DNA from: an uncultured Lachnospiraceae bacterium
GTDB taxonomy: Bacteria > Bacillota > Clostridia > Lachnospirales > Lachnospiraceae
NCBI GenBank assembly: GCA_947588995.1
Contig: CANPZI010000016.1
Coordinates: 1-59,205, forward strand
DNA length: 59,205 nt
Direction of reading: 5' to 3'
Notes under the pieces: model-generated
What the model saw: the letters and a program-made list of their open reading frames with translations, nothing else
Database searches by the model: none
What the model was told of the DNA's origin: nothing
Program-made: the position numbers and the translations under genes
Shown: positions 1 to 9,759 of the stretch, piece after piece
Position numbering within the stretch: position 1 is the stretch's first letter
How the letters are laid out: every line of letters starts with the position of its first letter

Positions 1-77
1 CCTTTAGTGGTAAAAGCCCCTATTGAATATCCAGACAGATCATAGCTGATATGGTGAGCAGAAATCGAGACAATCCC
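1..77. repeat. Terminal direct repeat, left copy
   Basis: The first 77 bases are identical to bases 59129-59205. A 77-base exact overlap is what a k=77 graph assembler leaves when it closes a circle, so this is best read as an assembly overlap of a circular or circularly permuted genome, not a biological terminal repeat. Confidence 0.93.
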
Positions 78-332
78 ATTCATCGGCTTACTGACATAGT
101 ACACTCGAAAAGGCTGAGCTTTGTCGTAAGGATTTGGCTTGCAAAATATAATAGCATGACGAGTAATCTCAGAAAAATGACGACCAGTAATTGGGTACTC
201 CATCGTCAACTCGAACTCACCATTCAATTCCTCTGTAACCTCGCAGCTCTTTGCTTCGCTCAGACTCCCAAGGCCATTCGTAAGAAAGGCTGTTTCTTTC
301 GGGCCGTAGAGTGTAATCAGATGATGTGCCAT
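1..332 (-). CDS. tal: Tail-associated lysin/endopeptidase-like tail tip protein, N-terminal part
   Basis: The ATG at 332 overlaps the end of the Dit gene by 16 bp. It encodes about 110 residues beginning MAHHLITLYGPKE and continuing through an HHISYDLSG stretch, typical of the N-terminal baseplate-hub domain of prophage tail endopeptidases (Tal family). The frame runs off the left end and continues without a stop in the part ending at 57424 once the circle is closed, giving a 678-residue protein. The hub domain anchors the tip complex to Dit. Confidence 0.85.
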   Translation of the reverse strand, partial: MAHHLITLYGPKETAFLTNGLGSLSEAKSCEVTEELNGEFELTMEYPITGRHFSEITRHAIIFCKPNPYDKAQPFRVYYVSKPMNGIVSISAHHISYDLSGYSIGAFTTK

Positions 333-1042
333 TTCGGAATCACCTCGACTTTCGTAATCTTTCCAGAGAACGAAATATCATTGAGACCAGCAACAAACTC
401 CGGGAAGACATGATCCTCATTAACGCCCCATTTGATAAAGGCATTCTTGGACACGTTCCCGCTATACGCCTCCCCCAGTTCACTATCCAGAACTGTACTT
501 CCGCTAATGCTCTCAATCGTGATGGATTTCCCGTTTACCGTCAAAACGCCAGAGTCGGAACCGTAAACTGTGATGACTGGCTTAGAAGGAAAACGAGTCG
601 GATTACGGATCTTTCCAGCAGCTGTAAAAGTCACCATGTTGTCACCTGTCTTGAGAAAGCGCTGAGGCATGCAACTGAATGTAATCGTCGCTCGTCCAAG
701 ATGGTTGAGAATGTTCTCAATATCCAGCTCATCCTGATAGTAGGCGATCCGATAATACATCGGGCTGTAAGAGTCCTCAAGTCTCGCGTATCCAGACGCG
801 GAGTGGAGCCACTCAGAGACAGCCGCAGCCATCTCCGAGTGGTTTTTCTCCAACGATCCAAACGCAATTTCGTACTCTGCAGGAACATTCATGTAAGACT
901 CGTTGTCGATCAACAGGTCTCCATTCCGACCGGGGACATGCTCTGTCTCGTAGTCACGCTCCGCAATCGTGTAGTTCGGGAAGGTCTCAACGACTAGACC
1001 TACCGAGTCTGAGGAACGGCCGTTCCAAAAGATTGTGCCCAT
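317..1042 (-). CDS. dit: Distal tail protein (Dit)
   Basis: This is a 241-residue protein lying between the tape measure and Tal, the invariant Dit position in siphoviruses of Gram-positive hosts. The N-terminus (MGTIFWNGRSSDSVG) and a central PQRFLKTGD element fit the SPP1 gp19.1-like fold, which forms the hexameric hub joining tail tube and tip. The start has a GGAAGG ribosome site 7 nt upstream and overlaps the tape-measure 3' end by 43 bp, suggesting translational coupling. Identity rests on context and fold-like motifs. Confidence 0.82.
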   Translation of the reverse strand: MGTIFWNGRSSDSVGLVVETFPNYTIAERDYETEHVPGRNGDLLIDNESYMNVPAEYEIAFGSLEKNHSEMAAAVSEWLHSASGYARLEDSYSPMYYRIAYYQDELDIENILNHLGRATITFSCMPQRFLKTGDNMVTFTAAGKIRNPTRFPSKPVITVYGSDSGVLTVNGKSITIESISGSTVLDSELGEAYSGNVSKNAFIKWGVNEDHVFPEFVAGLNDISFSGKITKVEVIPKWHII

Positions 1043-4000
1043 GCTGAACCCTTCCTTTCTACTTGCCTTTGGATAATTCTGGAAGTGCGATTTGCTACCT
1101 CCTCCGGGTTATTGCTTGTGATGTTGAACGTATTCGTGATGTAGACAGGATTTGTAGCAGACTGAGCCTGCTGGTTAACGGCCTCGTCACCGTAAGTCGC
1201 ACGAACTCTGACGGGATCGGCGTAGGCACTGACCGTAGAAACATTCGCAGCGCTCACTCCGACAGATGCATTGAACAAGTCGTTCAAATATCCAGCAGAC
1301 TGCTCCACGTCACCCAGATCCAGCGTAGGCCGAATGACAGGGCTCATGTTAAAGTCTTCGGAGATGATCTTCGGAATGTTCCGAATTGTCTCAGCCAAAC
1401 CATTCAGAGAAGACTCGCCAACTAACGTGCCAGCATCTCTCGCCTTAGCAACCCAATCAAGAAGCGAGTTGACAAAGCCAATACCAGCATACTCACCCAA
1501 CTTCTGCGTTTCCTTAGAAGGCGAATGAGAGTCGATTGCTTCCTGAAGTCCGTTAACAGCCGATCTACCTACGTTCCAAGCTGCCGTGTAAGCAGAGTAC
1601 TTATAAGCGTTAACATTAACAACGAACGCTTCACCAAAATTATTGCCGGCCAACCTTGCATCGCCAATCATTTCGTTCAAAGTTCTGACCATAAAATCGA
1701 TGATGTTCTTCGCAGTCTCAACAATGGCATTCGTTTTCGAGGCAAGGCCAAGCTGATAGGAAGACGTAGCATCCTGACCAGCTTTGTAGATCGGCCCGCC
1801 AGAGAAATTCTTGCTCGTAAGTCCTTCCAGAAAGACACCGACAATCGTAATGGAGACTCCCTGAATCTCAGCAGTTGAGGATTTGAGCCCCATTATGAAA
1901 GCATTACCTATGTCTACGCCACCCTGTTCAAAAATCGGAATCGTAGCTGTAAGCTCCATAGTTGCATACGTCAGCATCGTCTGAATACTACTTGCAACAG
2001 CGTCACCAGACGAAATAAAGACCGTTTCGAACGAATCAAGAGACGTATTGGCAATTGTTTCAAGAGACGACGCAAATCCGCTAAGACTATCAGACGTGAA
2101 TTCCTTCGCACCTCTCATGATGGAAAGAAGCTTAGATACTTCCGTCAAGACTAGACTCATATGATCTGCATCGATGTCTCTGATCTTGGTCCAGAAGACA
2201 TTCAAATCATATCCGAAGTCATTGATGGCGTCAGCAGCTTCCACAAGAGTCGTACCATTCTCCATGAATGTTTCGCCAGCCATTGTCATCAGATTTGTAG
2301 TGATTGTGATGGCGTTATCAGTTTGAGATGTAGATGTAACGGTTGAAACTTCACTAAAGAAATCTGCCATATGCTGACCGTATTTCTTTATCTGAGCCCC
2401 AAACGTATCGAGATCGTATTCCCCACCAAATATTGTGTCAATAAGCCCATCTTTCTCTGGAAGAACGGCCTGAAGATCTACAAGTTTTTGTGTGGCAGAA
2501 ATTAGACTGTCAATTACAGTATAATCCTTAATTCCACTAATCCCCTTGCTATCCGTCAGAAACTCATTCATGTACGTTCCGAACGTCACAAGAGAGCTAC
2601 CGAAGCTTTCAAGAGTTGCCGGCTCACCGAGGATCTTCTGTTTCCAACCGCCACTTTCAGGCATATTATTCACTAAATCGACTAGTGAACTCGCGGCTGT
2701 TGCGCATTGAGCAATCAAATCCGGATTAAAGTTTGTTGAGGCCGCAATAACGTCGCAGAAGCCAACAAGTCCTCGAGCAAACATGATAATAGATACTGCA
2801 AATTCATCAAGACTCGTCTGATCGCCGAGAATCTTTGCTTTCCAACCACCACTTGTTGGAAGATTGTTTGCCAATTCAGCCAAACTCTTTGCGGCATCCG
2901 CAGCTTGCTGAACCGCTTCGCCATCTACATCTTTTACTGTAGCAGAAAAGACGGCCAAACTAGGACCGAACAAAACAAGCTGGGCGCCGAACTCCGCAAG
3001 AGATGTTCTATCTCCACCAAGAAGATTTGTAATAGCGTCCATCAAATTTGCTCCAGCCATCGCAAGAACCAATTCGACCATTGCCTTAACGCCATTTACT
3101 GCAGACTCGTCCATACCCTTGACATTCTCGACAAAAACACTAAGGCCATCGCTAAACTCAATCAAGCTGTCAATAATACCTTGAATGCTTCCGCCAAGAA
3201 TTCCGTCAAGAACACCGCCTATGAGTTCTCCGATAGACTGGCCAAGAGCCCTCATAAGAGGAAAGCCTCTCTCAATCCAGTCTTTCAACCCAGGCATGTA
3301 CTCGTTCAGCATGCCAAGAACACCGCTCAATGTGCCAAACGCTAAGAACAAAAGAATTGCACCGCCAATGCCTCTAATGATTCCATTTGTATCCATATGA
3401 CCAAGCAACGAGACACCAACCATAGCAACACTAAGGCTCTTCATCAACTCAGAAATAGCATTGGCAATCATAACGGCATAAACAGGATTCGTAAGGGACA
3501 CAAGAAGTCCAATCACAAGGCCTATGGCAGCAATGATCACAGTCATTCCAATCAGAACGGTCAAGATGTTCTTTGTTCCATTCTTATCTTTTCCCAATGA
3601 TTTTGAAATGATGCCAATGACAAGCGTCAAGACTGTAAACATTCCCATCACAGAATCCAAAGCCAAAGTTGCCACGGCTACTTGACCAGGGTCCAACTGC
3701 CCAATAACATAAATGGAAGCAGCTAATGCTGCAACCACAACTGCAAGAGAAAGTATCGGACCAGAATCGACGCCTTGTAACATCCCCATGGCAATGGTTA
3801 AGAAGAACATGAAAGTCATCAACGCAGCCATTGCTGCAACGCCAACAAGAACTTGATCTGGAGACATCATGCCAATAACTACAATAGACGCGGCCAAGAC
3901 ACCAATCAAAATTGCAAGATTAACGAAAATCTTCGGGTCAACGCCCTTCGCCAGATGGGATGCGGCCAAAACAAGAGCTAAGAAACCAAGTAAAACACTT

Positions 4001-7000
4001 ATAGCTGCCGTCCCAATCATAACTGACATGGGATCAAGCAATCCCATAAGAACGATTGCACCAGTTAAAATGGCCAACGTAAAAGCCAAGGCCATGAGAA
4101 CAAGCGCTACTTTTCCATTTAGATTTCCGTACTTCGAATCGGCAAGCTTTACAAACAAGCCAAGGAAAATCAACAACGCTCCAATAGCAAGAACGCCTTT
4201 AAGAATCGTACCCGGCTGCATCATACCGATGATTCCAATGGTACCGGCAAGAAGACGAATCGCAATGGCCGCAGCTGCCAAACTAAGCGCGGCATCCTTA
4301 CTACCGGCCTTCATCTTCGTAATACCAAATATCAAAGCGCCAAGAAGAGCAACCACTAACAAGAGGGAATGCCATTGACCTTCATTCCACCGATCAACAT
4401 TCAAGTCCTTAATCTCACTAAGCGTATCGACAAGGAGCTTCATAGTGATACCAATAGAAATGATCGCGCCTGTGGCGTTCCAACTAACCTTGGCTCTAGA
4501 CAATGCAAACATGACGGCTGCCATGCCCATATAAGCGCTTCCAACAATGTCAATTAGTTTGTCCAATCGAGTCAAAGTAACGCCCCGCATTGCATCTATA
4601 AGATCTTTAAGCGTACTCGCAATCAGCATAAATGCAAACGCCATCGCAAGAATTGTAGTAGCACTGCCAGACAGAATGGACGCGCCAGGTATCTTAGAAA
4701 TACCCATTATGATAACCGTTGCTGAAAGCATGGCACCAATCGCGCCAACGGTTATTTGTATCGCTTTTTCAATTTCTTCTTCACTGGCGCCATGAATCGC
4801 TTCTTTGACAATCCAAAACGCTGCTGCAACAAGAGCCACCGCTCCAGCAAGCTTCAAGACCTCAGTAAGAAAGTTTACGCCATTCTTTATCTCTGGAATC
4901 TTAGCAACTTTAGCATTCTTAGCAGTTTGAAGACGTTCAAGCAAGAATATAATTGCGCCAATAACGCCAGCCAACTCAAGAACCGCTGTCACTCCTTGCT
5001 TCAATTTCTCTTCCGGGACATCACCAAGCTTCACCGCTACATTCGCCAGCGCGACCACACCAGCCACGATCTCCACAAACGCGAGAGCGTTAAAAACTTT
5101 TGCCATGCCTTTAAAAGCTTTGGACATAGAGTTAAACGCTGTCGTTATCGAAGTAATAGGTGATGTAACGGCTTTCGCAATTCCAATCAAAGAATTCGTA
5201 AGCTTCCAAAGAGACCGCCCGGTAACAAACATTAGAGCAGCCGCAGCGATCGTCCCAAGATGATCCCCAATATAAAATGCAGCAACGCCAAGAGCTTTAT
5301 TCAAAGTATTGAGCAACCTACTAATCGACGGAACAGAATCAGTTAAAGACTCGTAGAATCCGCCAAAGATAGCAATCGCTGGAGATAACGCTAATTTTAT
5401 GGTGTCATAAACACCTTTCGCCCAAGAGGGAAGCTTATCCGGGTTTAAAGACACAATCGACTCGCCGATGGAGGCTAAATCCTGATCCAAATAGGGAAGA
5501 CGAGCCATAAATTTCTGAACGGCACCGGTCAAATCGGTCTTAAGTGCCCTGGCAAAATCCTTTATCTTCGCATACAGGTCATCAAAATTCCTTGTAGAAG
5601 CAAGATTGTAAATCGCGTTCCCAAGATCTTGTACACGTTCGCTTGCTGTCGGAAACAGATCAATGATTCCGTTCACAATTTTTGTGACAAGCTCATCGGC
5701 CTGCTCAAGGAAATCCTGAACCCACTCCAACTCTTTAAAGTCAGCAATCCAGTCTTTTACCGTGTCAATAATCTTAACAATCGATTCGGAAATCTTATCA
5801 AGTGCCTTTCGAATGATCTGATTCTCTTTCAGCCAGTCTCGAAAATTCGATATACAACTTCCGATACTCGAAGTAAGAGATAAAACATTACCAGTTGTGT
5901 CTTTTATCCTCTTTCCAAATTTCTCAAGAAGAAAGTTAGCGACTTCTTTAATAACATCAAAGACGATTCCCAAGATCGAAAAAAGGCCTTTAAACGTATT
6001 TCCAAGCTTTTCCGCCAGCTCTTCAGAAATCGTAAGTTTCTTCGTAAACTCATTCAGAGCTCGAATGGCAGAATATAAACTGTCCGAAGTGATCTCCGGA
6101 AAGACTTCTTTCCAAGCCTGACTTGCGATCGAAGCAAGCCGTTTAAGCGCCTTATAGACGTTCGAAATCGCCTGAAGAAATAGATCTCGTCCACTCTGAA
6201 AATCAGTCGTAAGGAGGCCGGTAATTAAATCAGCAAGGACCTCATCACCGTTCGCGATCTCCAAAGCGAGCTTTCTAAACTCTTCAGAAGTATAACCCGC
6301 TTCCTGACCAAGCTTATCGAGCTCTTCTATTGCTTCGCGCGACACGCCCGCCGTATCTGCAACATAAGACAAAATATCAGTATAAGGCGCAGTCGCATCC
6401 GTCAGCTTAAACATAGAGACGATAAGCTTCTTCATCGCTTCGTCTCCGCCAGTGATCTCATCTGCCAGCTTGTTAAACTCTTCAGAAGAGTAATCACCGG
6501 CCCGGCCGAGCTCCCACAAATGATTAATGTAATCCTGCGTGGCTCCGGTCATCTTCGACAAATATGTGATGGTATCCGTCTGATTGGAAGTCATATCTAA
6601 CGAATGAGTAAGAAACGACTCCAGTGCAGCATCGCCATTCGAAATTTCTTTTATGTAGTCCTCAAACTCCTTGGAAGTGAAGCCATACTCCGCTCCAAGA
6701 CGCTTTGCCTCGTCAATATTCTCCTGAGTGATCCCCGTATTCTCGATCAAATATCCATTCAGCGACTGCGTTCCATCGACCATCTGAATCAGATGAGTGA
6801 TCAAAGAGGCAAGAGCATCATCACCATGAGCAACTTGAAGAGCAAAGTCGTGGAACTTCTCAGAGTTAGTGCCGACTTCGTCGCCAAGTTCTCTAAGCTC
6901 CTGGATACTCTCAAGAGAAGAGCCGGACATCATAGAGATAACATCAGCAAGATTGTTCTTACTAAATGCCTCTTTAATGATCTGATTTCGCTTATCAGAA

Positions 7001-8157
7001 GACGCCTGCAGAATGCCGCCAATTTCGTTATTGACGGCCGTCCACATCGCCTTAGCCTGCTCAAAGTTACCAAGGATCAATTCGAAAGTCTGAGCCCATC
7101 CAGAACCAACAGACTCCTTAAGAGTGTCGAGCAACTGACTAAAGGTCTTAACGTCCTGAGCAGCATCGAAAGCCTTCTTACCAAGCTCTTCGATCTTCTT
7201 AATCTGCTCGTCTGTATAGCCAATGGACTTCAGTTTCGCCTCATACGCTTTGATTTCGTCCACTGTCATCTCACGAATATCAGTGGAGTAATTATTCAGT
7301 GTCTGGACCAGAACATCAGTCGTCATCCACTGATGAGACAAAGAGTCGTTAAAGTTCCGAGTTGCGTTAAAAGCATCAGAAACCTTACCATTAAGATCCT
7401 TCGTAGTAGAGACCCAACCATTCTCCTTCTTAACAATCGTCCCCATGGCCTCTGCTGTTTCAATAAGCTGCTGCTTGAACTCGACGGTCGCCATGTTAGC
7501 ATTCTCAATCGATTTCCAGTCTATCAACTTAACGTAACCAGCCGACAAAGCCTGAGCAAAGTTGTACATTGCTCGAGAAGCTTCGTTCGCATTGGCACCA
7601 GAGACAGCTGCCTCGTTCGAGATACCCTGAATAGCTTTAACAGCCTGCTCCAGTCCAACACCGGCGTTCGTAAACTTACCGATGTTGCTCGTCATGTCAG
7701 AGAAAGAGTAGATCGTCTTATCCGCGTAATGGTTCAGCTCTTCCAAATATCCATTGACAGTATCAAGATCTTCACCAGTCGATGCCATAATCGTCTGGAT
7801 AGACCCCATTTTAAGTTCGTATTCTTTAAAACCAGAATCAATCTGGTCCACAGAAAGACTCTTTACAAGATTGATGCCAGTATCAACCGCCCTTTTGCCA
7901 ATGTTCATAAGAGCGCCCAAGGCCATGGCTTCTAGAGCACTAAAGCTCTTTTGAACACTCTGAACGCTCGCCGTAAGAGGGTTCATATTGACTTTGTCAA
8001 CGCTCTTGTTGATTTCGTCTATGCCTGTAGTGGCAGACTTGAAGTTCAAAGCGTTTTTCAGCTCTTGCAAAGTTCCGATTGTCTTACCAGCTCTGCTCTC
8101 GAATTGCTGGTTATCGAATCGCATTTCTACTACGCGTTCTTCAACTTCTCTGCTCAT
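1000..8157 (-). CDS. Tail tape measure protein
   Basis: At 2385 residues this is the largest gene. It sets tail length and passes through the tail tube. The N-terminal 250 residues resemble the conserved tape-measure domain; the centre (about residues 1000-1600) is a long run of hydrophobic, alanine/glycine-rich helices; residues about 395-645 hold four imperfect repeats of roughly 60 residues with a SEEFxxLAxEIxxGD core. The start has GGAGG 10 nt upstream. It lies directly after a gp10-like protein and before Dit. No peptidase or transglycosylase motif was recognised. Confidence 0.93.
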   Translation of the reverse strand: MSREVEERVVEMRFDNQQFESRAGKTIGTLQELKNALNFKSATTGIDEINKSVDKVNMNPLTASVQSVQKSFSALEAMALGALMNIGKRAVDTGINLVKSLSVDQIDSGFKEYELKMGSIQTIMASTGEDLDTVNGYLEELNHYADKTIYSFSDMTSNIGKFTNAGVGLEQAVKAIQGISNEAAVSGANANEASRAMYNFAQALSAGYVKLIDWKSIENANMATVEFKQQLIETAEAMGTIVKKENGWVSTTKDLNGKVSDAFNATRNFNDSLSHQWMTTDVLVQTLNNYSTDIREMTVDEIKAYEAKLKSIGYTDEQIKKIEELGKKAFDAAQDVKTFSQLLDTLKESVGSGWAQTFELILGNFEQAKAMWTAVNNEIGGILQASSDKRNQIIKEAFSKNNLADVISMMSGSSLESIQELRELGDEVGTNSEKFHDFALQVAHGDDALASLITHLIQMVDGTQSLNGYLIENTGITQENIDEAKRLGAEYGFTSKEFEDYIKEISNGDAALESFLTHSLDMTSNQTDTITYLSKMTGATQDYINHLWELGRAGDYSSEEFNKLADEITGGDEAMKKLIVSMFKLTDATAPYTDILSYVADTAGVSREAIEELDKLGQEAGYTSEEFRKLALEIANGDEVLADLITGLLTTDFQSGRDLFLQAISNVYKALKRLASIASQAWKEVFPEITSDSLYSAIRALNEFTKKLTISEELAEKLGNTFKGLFSILGIVFDVIKEVANFLLEKFGKRIKDTTGNVLSLTSSIGSCISNFRDWLKENQIIRKALDKISESIVKIIDTVKDWIADFKELEWVQDFLEQADELVTKIVNGIIDLFPTASERVQDLGNAIYNLASTRNFDDLYAKIKDFARALKTDLTGAVQKFMARLPYLDQDLASIGESIVSLNPDKLPSWAKGVYDTIKLALSPAIAIFGGFYESLTDSVPSISRLLNTLNKALGVAAFYIGDHLGTIAAAALMFVTGRSLWKLTNSLIGIAKAVTSPITSITTAFNSMSKAFKGMAKVFNALAFVEIVAGVVALANVAVKLGDVPEEKLKQGVTAVLELAGVIGAIIFLLERLQTAKNAKVAKIPEIKNGVNFLTEVLKLAGAVALVAAAFWIVKEAIHGASEEEIEKAIQITVGAIGAMLSATVIIMGISKIPGASILSGSATTILAMAFAFMLIASTLKDLIDAMRGVTLTRLDKLIDIVGSAYMGMAAVMFALSRAKVSWNATGAIISIGITMKLLVDTLSEIKDLNVDRWNEGQWHSLLLVVALLGALIFGITKMKAGSKDAALSLAAAAIAIRLLAGTIGIIGMMQPGTILKGVLAIGALLIFLGLFVKLADSKYGNLNGKVALVLMALAFTLAILTGAIVLMGLLDPMSVMIGTAAISVLLGFLALVLAASHLAKGVDPKIFVNLAILIGVLAASIVVIGMMSPDQVLVGVAAMAALMTFMFFLTIAMGMLQGVDSGPILSLAVVVAALAASIYVIGQLDPGQVAVATLALDSVMGMFTVLTLVIGIISKSLGKDKNGTKNILTVLIGMTVIIAAIGLVIGLLVSLTNPVYAVMIANAISELMKSLSVAMVGVSLLGHMDTNGIIRGIGGAILLFLAFGTLSGVLGMLNEYMPGLKDWIERGFPLMRALGQSIGELIGGVLDGILGGSIQGIIDSLIEFSDGLSVFVENVKGMDESAVNGVKAMVELVLAMAGANLMDAITNLLGGDRTSLAEFGAQLVLFGPSLAVFSATVKDVDGEAVQQAADAAKSLAELANNLPTSGGWKAKILGDQTSLDEFAVSIIMFARGLVGFCDVIAASTNFNPDLIAQCATAASSLVDLVNNMPESGGWKQKILGEPATLESFGSSLVTFGTYMNEFLTDSKGISGIKDYTVIDSLISATQKLVDLQAVLPEKDGLIDTIFGGEYDLDTFGAQIKKYGQHMADFFSEVSTVTSTSQTDNAITITTNLMTMAGETFMENGTTLVEAADAINDFGYDLNVFWTKIRDIDADHMSLVLTEVSKLLSIMRGAKEFTSDSLSGFASSLETIANTSLDSFETVFISSGDAVASSIQTMLTYATMELTATIPIFEQGGVDIGNAFIMGLKSSTAEIQGVSITIVGVFLEGLTSKNFSGGPIYKAGQDATSSYQLGLASKTNAIVETAKNIIDFMVRTLNEMIGDARLAGNNFGEAFVVNVNAYKYSAYTAAWNVGRSAVNGLQEAIDSHSPSKETQKLGEYAGIGFVNSLLDWVAKARDAGTLVGESSLNGLAETIRNIPKIISEDFNMSPVIRPTLDLGDVEQSAGYLNDLFNASVGVSAANVSTVSAYADPVRVRATYGDEAVNQQAQSATNPVYITNTFNITSNNPEEVANRTSRIIQRQVERKGSAWAQSFGTAVPQTR

Positions 8158-8537
8158 TCACTACAAACCTCCTTCCAGGCGGCATCGGCCATGGCGTTAA
8201 AGATTGGCTTCAATGCCGGGTTAATATAGTCAACACCTCTCACATACCCTCCAGTTCCAGTCCCATGCCCGTACTGAAGGATCAAAGCGATGTTCACGCC
8301 TTGAACGACATGAGAGTTTGTCCAATGAACGGAAATTCGGCCAGGCTCTTCAACAATTTCGTAGCCCCAAGATACAGCAGTCTCGCCAGTATCTATTGGG
8401 GTATTCTCCATCAAGGCTTTGACGCCTTTTTCCGCATACTTCTCGAGAACCTTCTTATAATTCCGGCCAATAGACTTCTTCAAAGCCTTCTCCAACCGAT
8501 CGAAATTCCCTCGAGATCTCACCGAAATCATTGACAT
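8154..8537 (-). CDS. HK97 gp10-like minor tail/neck protein
   Basis: It encodes 127 residues with an NTPIDTGE element, an EIVEEPGRISVHWTNS core and a C-terminal YINPALKPIF stretch, the pattern of HK97 gp10-family proteins. The first ATG with a good Shine-Dalgarno (GGAG, 10 nt) is at 8537; a GTG 9 bases further upstream is too close to the site. It abuts the tape-measure start, whereas gp10-like genes more usually precede the tail tube. Confidence 0.6.
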   Translation of the reverse strand: MSMISVRSRGNFDRLEKALKKSIGRNYKKVLEKYAEKGVKALMENTPIDTGETAVSWGYEIVEEPGRISVHWTNSHVVQGVNIALILQYGHGTGTGGYVRGVDYINPALKPIFNAMADAAWKEVCSE

Positions 8538-8555
8538 AGTAGGCACGCTCCTTTA

Positions 8556-9149
8556 CTAATGTTTCTTCGCCCTAGCAGCGCGCCTCGCTGCCTTCACCCT
8601 TGCAAATTCACTGGATAACTCCTTCTGGTTCTTCTTCTTCGGAAGTTTATTCTTCAATGTGCAGACCTTAATCAAGGTCATAAGCTTGTTGAGATGCCAC
8701 TTCTCACAAGGATCCCAAGGAATCTGGTTGGCAATCATCCAATAGTAGATGACCTCCGCAGTAACAACCTGTGGCTTCCCCTTATTAGCTTTTTCTTCTT
8801 CCGTTTCGCCGAACCAAGTCGCAGTATGAGAGTCTTGAATGTACGCGGTGATCTTATTCACGTCCGCATTTGACAAAGACGTGAAGAAATTCGATGGGAT
8901 GTTCTTCGTCAAGGTCATGATCCGAATGTAATCGAGCACTTGCTCGGTTGTCTTCTTCGGCTCCTCGACAAGAAATGGAATTTTCCACTTCTCTTCCCAC
9001 CGACTAAGCGAGAGGAGAGAATGCTCCATCTGTACCGTAAACTTTTGACCTGGGTCAACCTTCTTTTTCGGATCCCAAGGAAAAGCATAGTAGAATTGCT
9101 GACTTTTTTCGTCAAAGCATTCGACTGGCTCTATTTCCAGCTGAAGCAT
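8556..9149 (-). CDS. Probable second tail assembly chaperone / pre-tape-measure protein
   Basis: It encodes 197 residues in the usual slot of the second tail chaperone, directly before the tape-measure block. It contains an IPWDPCEKWHLNKLMTL stretch and a very basic lysine/arginine-rich tail. It has its own ribosome site (AGAGGTG) and begins 45 bp after the upstream chaperone stop, so no frameshift fusion is needed. The start ATG at 9149 is chosen over an upstream GTG on spacing. The role is inferred from position. Confidence 0.5.
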   Translation of the reverse strand: MLQLEIEPVECFDEKSQQFYYAFPWDPKKKVDPGQKFTVQMEHSLLSLSRWEEKWKIPFLVEEPKKTTEQVLDYIRIMTLTKNIPSNFFTSLSNADVNKITAYIQDSHTATWFGETEEEKANKGKPQVVTAEVIYYWMIANQIPWDPCEKWHLNKLMTLIKVCTLKNKLPKKKNQKELSSEFARVKAARRAARAKKH

Positions 9150-9193
9150 TCTTCTCACCTCTTTTTAGAAAAACCAGCTGATTATGAAAAGTC

Positions 9194-9658
9194 TCAGCTA
9201 GTCAGTTGCGCCGCTTTCTGTGCCTCGATGAACTTCTTAGCGTCCTCGGGGTTCATGTCCGGATGAGCAGCATAATATTTATTCAGAGTCTCCTGAAGAT
9301 CCTTCGGCACGATACCGATGAAGAACTCGGCCGCCTTATCGGCATCGTTGAGCATCTCGATGATCATCTCGGAGTAGGCTTCAGACTGAGAGAACGCCTG
9401 AAGCAGCTCAGGAGTTTTCATGAAGCTCCGACCATCAGCAGACTTGACGCCATAGGCGCTCTGAACGAGATCCTCAATCATCTTGAACATCTGCTTACCG
9501 TTCCTGGTCTGCTGGAAATAGTCCAGCACCTGATCCAGAGTGGCATCACCATCAGTGACCATCATCCGGATGAGTTCAGTCTTCGTCAGGTTGAAGTAGA
9601 ACTCCTCTTCTCTTTCGTTGCCATTGTAGTCAGTGTACTTGATCTTTTTACAGAACAT
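9194..9658 (-). CDS. Tail assembly chaperone (gpG-like)
   Basis: This acidic 154-residue protein is encoded immediately after the tail tube and before the tape-measure block. It starts MFCKKIKYTDYNGNER and has an NPEDAKKFIEAQ tail, resembling Gram-positive phage tail assembly chaperones that coat the tape measure during tube assembly. A hairpin lies between the tube gene and this gene. No slippery-sequence product could be deduced. Confidence 0.65.
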   Translation of the reverse strand: MFCKKIKYTDYNGNEREEEFYFNLTKTELIRMMVTDGDATLDQVLDYFQQTRNGKQMFKMIEDLVQSAYGVKSADGRSFMKTPELLQAFSQSEAYSEMIIEMLNDADKAAEFFIGIVPKDLQETLNKYYAAHPDMNPEDAKKFIEAQKAAQLTS

Positions 9659-9702
9659 GATTCTTTCTCCTTTCAGATAGCTTCCTTTTTATTGAATAGA
9701 AA

Positions 9703-9731
9703 GGGCTGCCTCCGACAACCGAAAGCAGCCC
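9703..9731 (-). terminator. Hairpin downstream of the tail tube gene
   Basis: A GGGCTGC/GCAGCCC stem is followed on the minus strand by TTTCTATTC. It probably acts as a partial terminator that lowers expression of the chaperone and tape measure relative to the abundant tube protein. Confidence 0.6.
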
Positions 9732-9759
9732 CATTCTATCTCACTGCGATTTGAAGAAA

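Noticed and set aside
9149..9658. Programmed frameshift joining the two tail chaperones
   Set aside because: The two frames are separated by 44 bp with a clear new ribosome site, and no slippery heptamer was evident at the end of the first.
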